35,797 bases of DNA, taken from contig CAZHRW010000041.1 of assembly GCA_964535025.1 (NCBI GenBank), forward strand, positions 1 through 35,797, given 5' to 3'. The position numbers and the translations under genes were made by a program. Below, piece after piece: positions 8,458 to 15,859 of this stretch. This stretch comes from JAAYZK01 sp964535025. Its GTDB lineage: Bacteria > Planctomycetota > Phycisphaerae > SM23-33 > FEN-1343. A model generated the notes under the pieces. That model was given only the letters and a program-made list of their open reading frames with translations. It did no database searches and was not told where the DNA came from. Every line of letters starts with the position of its first letter. Position 1 is the first letter of the stretch.

Positions 8458-8490
8458 CGAAGGGCGGACCCGCCGCGGGTCCGCCCTTCG
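8458..8490 (+). terminator. Perfect 16-bp-arm hairpin, likely terminator
   Basis: cgaagggcggacccgc (8458-8473) and its exact complement (8475-8490) are separated by one base, so the inner pairs open to form the loop. It lies 80 bp after the stop of the second dockerin-repeat gene. No clear T-run follows, which is common in GC-rich genomes. The remaining gene-free stretch to 8728 shows no coding signal that I can support. Confidence 0.7.
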
Positions 8491-8728
8491 TCATGATGTG
8501 TGCCAGGCAGGCCGCGATGACTTCGAGGTGTAAATCCTCCGGAGGCCCTGACCGCGGCAATTCCGAGTTGAACAGCAACCGCAGTGGGGGCGCTGAGGGA
8601 CACCATCGCCCGGCCCCGGCGCTAGGGCCGTAGCGACGGGTGGGTGCCCGCGGGTTCGCCCTTCACCATCCGCCCCGGGCCGGGCATGGCCGCGCGTGGC
8701 GGCGCCGCAAAGAGCTGCGGGAAAAGGG

Positions 8729-8756
8729 TTGACAGGAAGCCGGCAGGCTCTATACT
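8729..8756 (+). promoter_or_regulatory. Consensus sigma70-type promoter for the third dockerin-repeat gene
   Basis: Perfect TTGACA (8729-8734), 16-base spacer, TATACT (8751-8756). The leader to the ATG at 8843 is about 80 nt. Confidence 0.75.
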
Positions 8757-8842
8757 CCTGTATAGTATGCGTCGGGCGGCATCACCCCATCGCCTGGCGG
8801 TGTGCCGTGGGTTCCGGGGAGACCGAAACTAGGGAACATACC

Positions 8843-9736
8843 ATGATGACCGATGACATTTCACGCCGGTGGCGTCTGATCCTCATCCTCCTCACGGTGG
8901 CGGCCACAGGCGCCGCGACGGCCTCGACGTCCTGCCCCGAGGGGATGGACCTGCTGGGGTTGCGGGGCGACGCCGACGGCAGTTCACTCGTGGACATGGA
9001 CGACTTTGCGATCGTCAAGGCGAACTACGGTACCGGGGCCGGGTGGCGCCAGGGCGACTTCAGTGGTGACGACGACGTCGATCTGGACGATTTCGCCATC
9101 CTGAAAACCTGGTTCGGCCGGCGTCCGGGGGTGCCGATGGCCGAGCTGAACCATGATATCGACCTTGACGGCCAAGTGGATCTGGACGATCTGGTTCTGC
9201 TCAAGGCCCACTGGGGCGAGGGAATCTGCGGCGTCCCGATGGGCTTTCCGTGGTCGTGGGACCCGATCATCATCTCCGCTGGGGCGGCGCCCGTGTCGGC
9301 GTCGGGCTGTCCCCGGGGCGTGCCGGTGGAGATTGTCGTTCCCGGCGACGCCAACCTCGACCGGGTGGTGGACCTGGACGATTTCGGGATCCTCAAGCGC
9401 TCCGGGTGGATCACCCCCGGCGCGGTGTGGCCTGACGACGCCGACTTCGATCGCGACGGGGATGTGGACCTGGACGACTTCGCGATCCTCAAGACCCATT
9501 TCGGCATGCGCTTTGAAGAGGCCGAGACGATCTGCGCGCTGTGGTCGGGCTGGGACTTCAACTTCGACGGCTGGGCCGACCTCGACGATTTGGTCTACCT
9601 GAAGGATGTCGACTACGGCGGCTTCCTCTGCGGCGAGTATGTCGGCAGCGGGGGGCCCGGCGGGGTGACGCCCGAGCCGGCATCGGCGGCCCTGCTGGCC
9701 CTCGGCGCCCTGGCGGCGATCCGCCGACGACGCTAG
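8843..9736 (+). CDS. Secreted multi-dockerin-repeat protein with PEP-CTERM tail
   Basis: Exported protein of 297 residues made almost wholly of dockerin-type repeats. The ATG at 8843 has AGGGA 7 nt upstream and starts a signal peptide (ILILLTVAATGAATA). Six EF-hand-like repeats can be counted as three pairs: GDADGSSLVDMDDFAIVK, GDFSGDDDVDLDDFAILK, DIDLDGQVDLDDLVLLK, GDANLDRVVDLDDFGILK, DADFDRDGDVDLDDFAILK and DFNFDGWADLDDLVYLK. A Pro/Cys-containing linker separates repeats 3 and 4. The C-terminus is a PEP-CTERM sorting signal: TPEPASAALLALGALAAIRRRR-type Pro-Glu-Pro, hydrophobic helix, Arg cluster (given here in outline, residues ~275-297). It would be processed by an exosortase. No catalytic domain is present; a Ca2+-binding scaffold or spacer role is inference. 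Confidence 0.87.
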   Translation: MMTDDISRRWRLILILLTVAATGAATASTSCPEGMDLLGLRGDADGSSLVDMDDFAIVKANYGTGAGWRQGDFSGDDDVDLDDFAILKTWFGRRPGVPMAELNHDIDLDGQVDLDDLVLLKAHWGEGICGVPMGFPWSWDPIIISAGAAPVSASGCPRGVPVEIVVPGDANLDRVVDLDDFGILKRSGWITPGAVWPDDADFDRDGDVDLDDFAILKTHFGMRFEEAETICALWSGWDFNFDGWADLDDLVYLKDVDYGGFLCGEYVGSGGPGGVTPEPASAALLALGALAAIRRRR

Positions 9737-10277
9737 ACCCTCTGGCGGCCGGCCGTCGTCCCGGCCCCAAGCGCCCAAACGCCGGAGTGTCAGGCCACAG
9801 CGGTCACGGACAACACGCAGACTGTGCGACCCTTGCGCCCCGTCGCGACGTATGGATGATGATGGCGTCGGCTGGGTCGGCTCTGTATTCTCCCGCCTCC
9901 GACAAAACATCGGCGCGGCAACACGTGCCCTCTGGGCACAAGCCGTTGCCGTTGGTGTGTTTGCGTTCTTTGTGCCCTTTGTGGCTCTCCGTGCCGTTGC
10001 TGTGTGAGGGGGCCGAGCCACGACGGAAACGGGAGGAGACGGCGAAAACCCGTTGAAAAGCGCGCGGTGATTTCCACAATGATCTGTGGGGTGCGCACGG
10101 TTGCGCCCCACGCCTTGGCCGTAGGTGCCGCAGTACGGATGTCCGGCGGCGTCGGTTCCCTCCGCATGCCCCACGGCCTGGTGGCCAAGGCTGGTAGGAT
10201 GACTCTGGAGTGATTCTGAGGATCGGGCCCCGGTTCGACGGGGCCGGCGGGTCGCGCTACAGCGACAGGAGAAGGTG
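9737..10277. other. 541-bp gene-free stretch with interspersed-type repeat
   Basis: No ORF here has convincing coding character. At about 9946-10004 the sequence is pyrimidine/GT-rich with echoing words (gttctttgtgccctttgtgg), a pattern I associate with short interspersed repeats in some environmental genomes. A perfect hairpin gtgccc-tct-gggcac lies at 9925-9939. Nearer the next gene ggccccg (10226-10232) pairs with cggggcc (10239-10245). No strong promoter for the oxidoreductase gene was found. Confidence 0.5.
10226..10245 (+). other. Leader hairpin before the oxidoreductase gene
   Basis: Seven perfect base pairs (ggccccg/cggggcc) with a 6-nt loop gttcga, ending 32 nt before the ATG. It may stabilise or modulate the mRNA leader. 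It resembles a tRNA T-arm only superficially. Confidence 0.35.
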
Positions 10278-13200
10278 ATGGCGAAAGACATGGTCATGAT
10301 GGACGGCAACGAGGCCGCGGCGTACGTCGCGCACAAAACCAACGAAGTATGCGCGATCTACCCGATTACGCCCTCCAGCCCCATGGGCGAGTGGGCCGAC
10401 GCCTGGTCGGCCGCGGGGGCGAAGAATATCTGGGGCACCGTCCCGTCGGTCGTCGAGCTGCAGAGCGAAGGCGGCGCCAGCGGGTCGGTCCACGGGGCGC
10501 TGCAGACCGGGGCGCTGACCACGACGTTCACGGCCAGCCAGGGCCTGCTGCTGATGATCCCCAACATGTACAAGATCGCCGGGGAGCTGACCCCCACCGT
10601 CTTCCACGTCTCGGCCCGCTCGCTGGCGTGCCAGGCGCTGAGCATCTTCGGCGACCACTCCGACGTGATGGCCGTCCGGCAGACCGGGTTCGGCCAGTTG
10701 TCGAGCTGCTCGATCCAGGAGATCATGGACCTCGCCCTGATCGCCCAGGCGTCGACCCTCGAGTCGCGGGTGCCCTTCGTGCACTTCTTCGACGGGTTCC
10801 GCTCCAGCCACGAGATCAACAAGGTCGAGCGGCTCGACGAGGAGACGATCCGCGCGATGATCGACGACGAGCTGGTCCTGGCCCACCGCCGGCGGGCGAT
10901 GTCGCCGGACCGGCCGGTGCTTCGGGGCACGGCCCAGAACCCCGATGTTTACTTCCAGGGGCGCGAGACGGTCAATCCCTACTATGCCGCGACGCCGGAG
11001 ATCGTCCAGAAGGCGATGGACCGGTTCGCCGCGCTGACCGGGCGGCAGTACAAGCTGTTCGACTACGTCGGCGCCCCCGACGCCGAGCACGTGATCGTCC
11101 TGATGGGCTCGGCGGCCGAGACGGCCGACGAGGCGATCGAGTATCTCGTCGCGCAGGGCCGCAAGGTCGGCGCGATCAAGGTTCGCCTCTACCGGCCCTT
11201 CAGCACCGAGCACTTCCTGGCGGCCCTGCCCGAGACCGTCAAGGTGGTCTGCGCCCTGGACCGCACCAAGGAGCCGGGCGGCGCCGGCGAGCCGCTCTAC
11301 CAGGATCTCATCACCGCCGTCACCGAAGCCGGGCGGTCCGTGAAGGTCCTCGGCGGGCGCTACGGGCTGAGCAGCAAGGAGTTCACCCCGGGCATGGTCG
11401 CCGGCGTGTTCGACAACATGGCTGCGGCGACGCCGACCAACCACTTCACCGTGGGCATCCACGACGACGTCAGCCACACGAGCATCGACTACCCGACCGA
11501 CCTGGTCACCGAGCCGGAAGGCACCGTTCGCTGCATGTTCTACGGCCTGGGCTCGGATGGGACCGTCGGGGCGAACAAGAACTCCATCAAGATCATCGGC
11601 GAGGAGACCGACAACTTCGCCCAGGGCTACTTCGTCTACGACTCCCGCAAGGCCGGCGCCGTGACCGTCAGCCACCTGCGTTTCGGGCCGCGACCCATTC
11701 GCTCGACCTACCTGGTCACCGCGGCGGACTTCGTCGCCTGCCACCAGTCGTTCTTCCTCGAGCGCTACGACATGCTCGCCAACGCCGTCGCCGGCGGCAC
11801 CTTCCTGCTGAACACGCAGGCGCCCACCGATCAGGCGTGGGACACGCTGCCCAGGCCGGTCCAGCAGCAGATCATCGACAAGAAGCTCAAGTTCTACGTC
11901 ATCGACGCCTACGACGTCGCCCATGACACCGGCATGGGTAATCGCGTGAACACCATCATGCAGACGTGCTTCTTCGCCATCAGCGGCATTCTGCCCGCCG
12001 ACGAGGCGATCGCCCGGATCAAGGACGCGATCCAGAAGACCTACGGCAAGAAGGGCGACAAGATCGTTCAGATGAACTATGCCGCCGTCGACGCCGCCCT
12101 GGCCAACCTCCATCAGATCGAGGTGCCCGCCGAGGTCACCAGCCGCATCGACATGCCGCCGATCGTCCCCGACGAGGCGCCCGAGTTCGTCAAGACCGTC
12201 ACCGCCACCCTCATGGCCCAGAAGGGCGACTCGCTGCCCGTCTCGGCGATGTCGGCCGACGGCACGTGGCCGACCGGGACCACCCAGTGGGAGAAGCGCA
12301 ACGTCGCGTTGGAGATCCCCGCCTGGGACCCGGAGGTCTGCATCCAGTGCGGCAAGTGCTCCATCGCCTGCCCGCACGGCACGATCCGCATGAAGATCTA
12401 CGAGGCCGATCAGCTCGACGGCGCCCCGGAGACCTTCAAGAGCGCCGATGCCAAGGGTAAGGCGTTCGCCGGCAAGAAGTTCACCCTCCAGGTCGCCCCC
12501 GAGGACTGCACCGGGTGCGGGATGTGCGTGCAGGTGTGCCCGGCCAAGAACAAGGCCCACCCCGAGCGCAAGGCCATCAACATGACGCCCCAGCCGCCGC
12601 TCCGCAAGGCCGAGGCGGCCAACTACAAGTTTTTCCTGGGCCTGCCCGACTACGATCGCACGGCGTTGAACCTGCGGACCGTCAAGGACAGCCAGCTCTG
12701 CCGTCCGCTGTTCGAGTACTCCGGCGCCTGCGCCGGCTGCGGCGAGACGCCCTACGTCAAGCTGCTCAGCCAGTTGTTCGGCGATCGGGCGATCATCGCC
12801 AACGCCACCGGCTGCTCGTCGATCTACGGCGGCAACCTGCCGACCACGCCGTGGACCAAAGACGCCAACGGCCGCGGACCGACGTGGTCCAACTCGCTGT
12901 TCGAGGACAACGCCGAGTTCGGGTTCGGCTTCCGGCTGACCCTCGACAAGCACGCCGAGTACGCCCGCGAACTGGTGGCGGACCTCCGCGACCGGATCGG
13001 CGCCGAGCTGGCCGACGCCCTGCTGGGCGCCGAGCAGACCACCGAGGCCGACCTGGCCGCCCAGCGCGAGCGGGTCGCCCAACTGAAGAATGTCCTGGCC
13101 GGCGTCGACGACCCCCGCGGCAGGCACCTGCTGTCGATCGCCGACGTGCTGGTCAAAAAGAGCGTCTGGGTCCTCGGCGGCGACGGCTGGGCCTATGACA

Positions 13201-13829
13201 TCGGCTACGGCGGGCTGGACCACGTGCTGGCCTCCGGGCGGAACGTCAACGTCCTGGTCCTGGATACCGAGGTCTACTCCAACACGGGCGGACAGATGTC
13301 CAAGGCCACCCCGCGGGCGGCGGTGGCGAAGTTCGCCGCCGGCGGCAAGCCGATGCCCAAGAAGGACATGGCGATGATCGCCATGACCTACGGCAACATC
13401 TACGTCGCCCGTGTCGCCATGGGCGCCAACGACGCCCAGACCGTTCGGGCGTTCCTGGAGGCCGAGGCCTACGACGGGCCGTCCCTGATCATCGCCTACA
13501 GCCACTGCATCGCCCACGGGATCGACATGACCCGGGGCATGGACACCCAGAAGGCCGCCGTCGCCTGCGGCCACTGGCCGCTGATGCGGTTCAACCCCGA
13601 CCTGGCCGCCCAGGGCAAGAATCCGCTGCAGCTCGATTCCAAGGAGCCCACGATGAGCTTCAAGGACTACGCCTACGAGCAGACGCGGTACAACATGCTC
13701 ACCAAGAGCAGGCCCGAGGCCGCCGCCCGGCTGATCGAACTGGCCCAGGCCGACACGACCAGCCGCTGGCATCAGTACAAGCAGATGGCCGAGATGACCT
13801 ACGGCAACGGCGCCGGCGACGACGCCTGA
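10278..13829 (+). CDS. nifJ: Pyruvate:ferredoxin (flavodoxin) oxidoreductase, single-chain
   Basis: Cytosolic enzyme that splits pyruvate to acetyl-CoA, CO2 and reduced ferredoxin, using thiamine diphosphate and Fe-S clusters. At 1183 residues it has the full length of the homodimeric type. Visible blocks: the N-terminal pyrimidine-binding domain (EVCAIYPITPSSPMGE), a CoA-binding/transketolase C-like part, two [4Fe-4S] motifs at about residues 687-697 (CIQCGKCSIACP) and 744-755 (CTGCGMCVQVCP), the cluster Cys of the TPP domain (SGACAGCGET, ~815), NATGCSSIYGGN and the TPP/Mg motif GGDGWAYDIGYGGLDHVL (~968) with YSNTGGQ. The ATG at 10278 is chosen over a GTG three bases upstream, with AGGAG 6 nt before it. 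It stands alone, followed by a hairpin. It indicates anaerobic or micro-oxic metabolism. A 2-oxo acid other than pyruvate is possible but less likely. Confidence 0.95.
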   Translation: MAKDMVMMDGNEAAAYVAHKTNEVCAIYPITPSSPMGEWADAWSAAGAKNIWGTVPSVVELQSEGGASGSVHGALQTGALTTTFTASQGLLLMIPNMYKIAGELTPTVFHVSARSLACQALSIFGDHSDVMAVRQTGFGQLSSCSIQEIMDLALIAQASTLESRVPFVHFFDGFRSSHEINKVERLDEETIRAMIDDELVLAHRRRAMSPDRPVLRGTAQNPDVYFQGRETVNPYYAATPEIVQKAMDRFAALTGRQYKLFDYVGAPDAEHVIVLMGSAAETADEAIEYLVAQGRKVGAIKVRLYRPFSTEHFLAALPETVKVVCALDRTKEPGGAGEPLYQDLITAVTEAGRSVKVLGGRYGLSSKEFTPGMVAGVFDNMAAATPTNHFTVGIHDDVSHTSIDYPTDLVTEPEGTVRCMFYGLGSDGTVGANKNSIKIIGEETDNFAQGYFVYDSRKAGAVTVSHLRFGPRPIRSTYLVTAADFVACHQSFFLERYDMLANAVAGGTFLLNTQAPTDQAWDTLPRPVQQQIIDKKLKFYVIDAYDVAHDTGMGNRVNTIMQTCFFAISGILPADEAIARIKDAIQKTYGKKGDKIVQMNYAAVDAALANLHQIEVPAEVTSRIDMPPIVPDEAPEFVKTVTATLMAQKGDSLPVSAMSADGTWPTGTTQWEKRNVALEIPAWDPEVCIQCGKCSIACPHGTIRMKIYEADQLDGAPETFKSADAKGKAFAGKKFTLQVAPEDCTGCGMCVQVCPAKNKAHPERKAINMTPQPPLRKAEAANYKFFLGLPDYDRTALNLRTVKDSQLCRPLFEYSGACAGCGETPYVKLLSQLFGDRAIIANATGCSSIYGGNLPTTPWTKDANGRGPTWSNSLFEDNAEFGFGFRLTLDKHAEYARELVADLRDRIGAELADALLGAEQTTEADLAAQRERVAQLKNVLAGVDDPRGRHLLSIADVLVKKSVWVLGGDGWAYDIGYGGLDHVLASGRNVNVLVLDTEVYSNTGGQMSKATPRAAVAKFAAGGKPMPKKDMAMIAMTYGNIYVARVAMGANDAQTVRAFLEAEAYDGPSLIIAYSHCIAHGIDMTRGMDTQKAAVACGHWPLMRFNPDLAAQGKNPLQLDSKEPTMSFKDYAYEQTRYNMLTKSRPEAAARLIELAQADTTSRWHQYKQMAEMTYGNGAGDDA

Positions 13830-13859
13830 GTGACGTGCCCCGGACGTTAAGCGCACAGT

Positions 13860-13887
13860 GACGGCCCGTCGTTCGCGGCGGGCCGTC
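13860..13887. terminator. Bidirectional terminator hairpin
   Basis: gacggcccg (13860-13868) pairs with cgggccgtc (13879-13887), loop of 10, then a short gcttt. It separates the plus-strand oxidoreductase gene from the convergent minus-strand glycosidase-like gene and can serve both. Confidence 0.75.
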
Positions 13888-13910
13888 GCTTTGGGCCGGG
13901 GGTCTGCCGT

Positions 13911-15221
13911 TCAGTCCGTCGTGTCGGGTTGCTCGGCCAGGCCGTTGGGCGAGGTGAAGAAGGCCCGCAGGTCGTCCATGACGGGCTTGCCGATGGGGGG
14001 GTAGTTCAGGCGGGCGGCATCGTCGGCGTCGAGCGTGCCGGTCATCCCGGGGTGGTCCCGCCATTTCCACACCAGCACCCCGCCGACCCACGGCTCCTTG
14101 GCGAAGGTTTGCAGGAAGCTCTGCATGCAGCGCTGCTGCTCGACGAGGGCCATGGTTTGCGACCGGACGTAGTTCCACGGCTCGATCGAGCAGCCGTCCT
14201 GGCTGGGCCAGCCGACTTCCATGAAGAGGATGGGCTTGTTAACCTTCCGCTGCCAGGCGGCGATCTCGTTGCGGATGGGCGCCCACGCCTCGCTCAGGGA
14301 TTCGACCGTCGGGTTCTCGACACCGCGCGGATTGAGGTTGTAGTAACTGGTCATCCCGACGGCATCGAGGGCGTCCCAGAACTTCGGAACCGTGTAGTGG
14401 TCCCAGTTGGCCGAGTAGCTCAGCAGCATGCGGCGCTGCTCGACGAACGCTTCGTACTCCGACCGCAGCTCCGCCGGCAGCGCCTCGGCCGTCGAGGGTG
14501 CCAACGCGTCGATCGACGCGATCCCGTAGGCCTCGCGCCACTGGTCGGCCGTCCAGTCCGGGTGGCGGGCCTTGAGCTGCTCGCGGAACTGCCGATCGAG
14601 GATCTCGCGGCTCTGGCGGCGGATGGCGGCGATCAGCCCGCGCCAGCGGTCCTCCTGGCGTTCGGTCTGGATCAGTTCGCTGCCCACGATGAACACGTCC
14701 ACGCCGTGCTCCTGGGCCAGTGCGGCATAGTGGAGGATATACTCGCTGTAGCTGGCCCACCACGCCGACCAGTCGGGCGGGTCGATCTGGCCGCGCCACT
14801 CGCTGCCCCTGGGGTGCGTCAGCAGCACGATGGGCATCAGCACGGTCCGCAGTTTCAGCTCGTCGGCTACCTCAAGCATCCCGACCAGCCGTTCGTCGGA
14901 CGGGGTCCGTTGCCGGTCGACATATACCGAGGCGGACGAGGCGTTCTGCTGGACCGCCGAGATCGACAGGCCGACGGTGTTGGCCCCCGTCGCGGCGATC
15001 TCCTGGATGTAGTCCTCGAACGGGCAGTCCGGGCTGTTGGTGTGGACCTGCAGCCACAGGCCCCGCAACTGGCTGGACAGGGGGACGAAGTCCTCGCGGG
15101 GCGTCACGGTGCCGCCATCGTCGTCGCCCCCGGCCAGGCGCAGGAGGGGCACGGCCAGCACGAGCAGGCCGACGACGGCGAAGACGGCCAGGATCTTGAG
15201 CTTTTCAGCGGTCATACGCAT
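13911..15221 (-). CDS. GH113-like glycoside hydrolase, membrane-anchored
   Basis: Probable exported or membrane-tethered glycosidase of 436 residues. An N-terminal hydrophobic segment (residues ~9-29) and an Asp/Gly-rich linker precede a TIM-barrel-type domain. Features recalling family GH113 beta-mannanases are WRGQIDPPDWSAWWASYSEY, HGVDVFIVGSEL with candidate acid/base Glu182, LSYSANWDHYTVPKFWDALD, YYNLNP, and KPILFMEVGWPS with candidate nucleophile Glu335, then GGVLVWKWRDHPG. The two Glu residues about 150 apart fit a retaining clan-A hydrolase. The ATG at 15221 is used; one at 15215 is equally possible, as neither has a clear ribosome site. Activity on beta-mannans is inferred from the family resemblance. 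It is transcribed divergently from the small protein at 15394. Confidence 0.8.
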   Translation of the reverse strand: MRMTAEKLKILAVFAVVGLLVLAVPLLRLAGGDDDGGTVTPREDFVPLSSQLRGLWLQVHTNSPDCPFEDYIQEIAATGANTVGLSISAVQQNASSASVYVDRQRTPSDERLVGMLEVADELKLRTVLMPIVLLTHPRGSEWRGQIDPPDWSAWWASYSEYILHYAALAQEHGVDVFIVGSELIQTERQEDRWRGLIAAIRRQSREILDRQFREQLKARHPDWTADQWREAYGIASIDALAPSTAEALPAELRSEYEAFVEQRRMLLSYSANWDHYTVPKFWDALDAVGMTSYYNLNPRGVENPTVESLSEAWAPIRNEIAAWQRKVNKPILFMEVGWPSQDGCSIEPWNYVRSQTMALVEQQRCMQSFLQTFAKEPWVGGVLVWKWRDHPGMTGTLDADDAARLNYPPIGKPVMDDLRAFFTSPNGLAEQPDTTD

Positions 15222-15303
15222 GTTTTGCCGGCTCACGACGCCGGCCCAGCCAGTATAGCGATCGGCGGCCGTCCATGCCACAGGTCGCCGGGTCGGCGGC
15301 GGC

Positions 15304-15331
15304 TTGACCGGCGGGGGGCGATGACGATAAT
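15304..15331 (+). promoter_or_regulatory. Predicted promoter of the 147-residue conserved protein
   Basis: TTGACC (15304-15309), 16-base spacer, GATAAT (15326-15331). The leader is about 55 nt. On the other strand a -10-like TATACT (15252-15257) without a clear -35 could serve the glycosidase gene. Confidence 0.5.
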
Positions 15332-15393
15332 GGACGACTGGGTGACCCGTACGGCAGGGGGCGAGAACAGATCTGCGTTTAGGAGTGCCAACG

Positions 15394-15837
15394 ATGACAG
15401 ACCAGACCCATCCCGACGCGGGGCGCGACGAAGAGGAACTTCCGGAGATCGACCCCGATACGCTCGAACCGGTGCAGCGGGAAGCCGACGACGTGCCCGA
15501 GATCAAGCCCATCCTCCATCAGGCCGACGAACCCCTGACGCTGATCGACGACGAGGACGCCGGCAGCGGCGCGTCGAAGATCCAGGCCATCGGCCAGGGC
15601 GCCCTGCACGCCGTCGCCACCGAGTTCAAGCGTCCCGTCAATGTCACCGGCGCCGGCGCCACGCGCTGCAGGATCTTCCACAGCAAGATCTCTCCGGTGC
15701 CCATGGAGTACCTCGAGAAGCTGATCAACGAATGGATCGACAACAGCGACATCGAGGTCAAGTTCGTCAGCCAGGTCGTCGGCATGCTGGAAGGCCAACG
15801 CGCCGAACCGGCCTTGATCGTGTCGGTGTGGTATTGA
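15394..15837 (+). CDS. Uncharacterised small protein, planctomycete style
   Basis: Cytosolic-looking protein of 147 residues; function not recognised. The ATG at 15394 has AGGAG 8 nt upstream. The first ~60 residues are acidic and Pro-rich and look disordered (DEEELPEIDPDTLEP, VPEIKPILHQADEP). The C-terminal ~85 residues look like a compact alpha/beta domain: AIGQGALHAVATEFKRPVN, then TGAGATRCRIFHSKISPVP, then a helix ending LINEWIDN and strands EVKFVSQVVGML and PALIVSVWY. I recall similar 'N-x-TGTGA / FHSK / INEWLD / KF / VW' proteins in other planctomycetes, all of unknown function. It has no membrane segment or signal peptide. It sits between a glycosidase gene and a kinase gene on the opposite strand, so it is its own transcription unit. 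Confidence 0.8.
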   Translation: MTDQTHPDAGRDEEELPEIDPDTLEPVQREADDVPEIKPILHQADEPLTLIDDEDAGSGASKIQAIGQGALHAVATEFKRPVNVTGAGATRCRIFHSKISPVPMEYLEKLINEWIDNSDIEVKFVSQVVGMLEGQRAEPALIVSVWY

Positions 15838-15859
15838 CGGCCGCCTGCAGGCTCGTCCC

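Noticed and set aside
6036..9736. Cellulosome gene cluster
   Set aside because: Dockerin-type repeats are present but there is no cohesin, scaffoldin or recognisable cellulase in the window; such repeats are common tails in planctomycete secreted proteins.
10226..10245. tRNA T-arm-like hairpin (ggttcga)
   Set aside because: No acceptor, D or anticodon arms can be formed around it; it lies in the leader of the oxidoreductase gene.
10257..13856. Long minus-strand ORF of 1199 codons opposite the oxidoreductase gene
   Set aside because: Its translation is low-complexity, rich in Val, Gly, Asp, Arg and Leu with no motifs, while the plus frame is a complete, motif-rich enzyme. It is an artefact of GC-rich codon structure.
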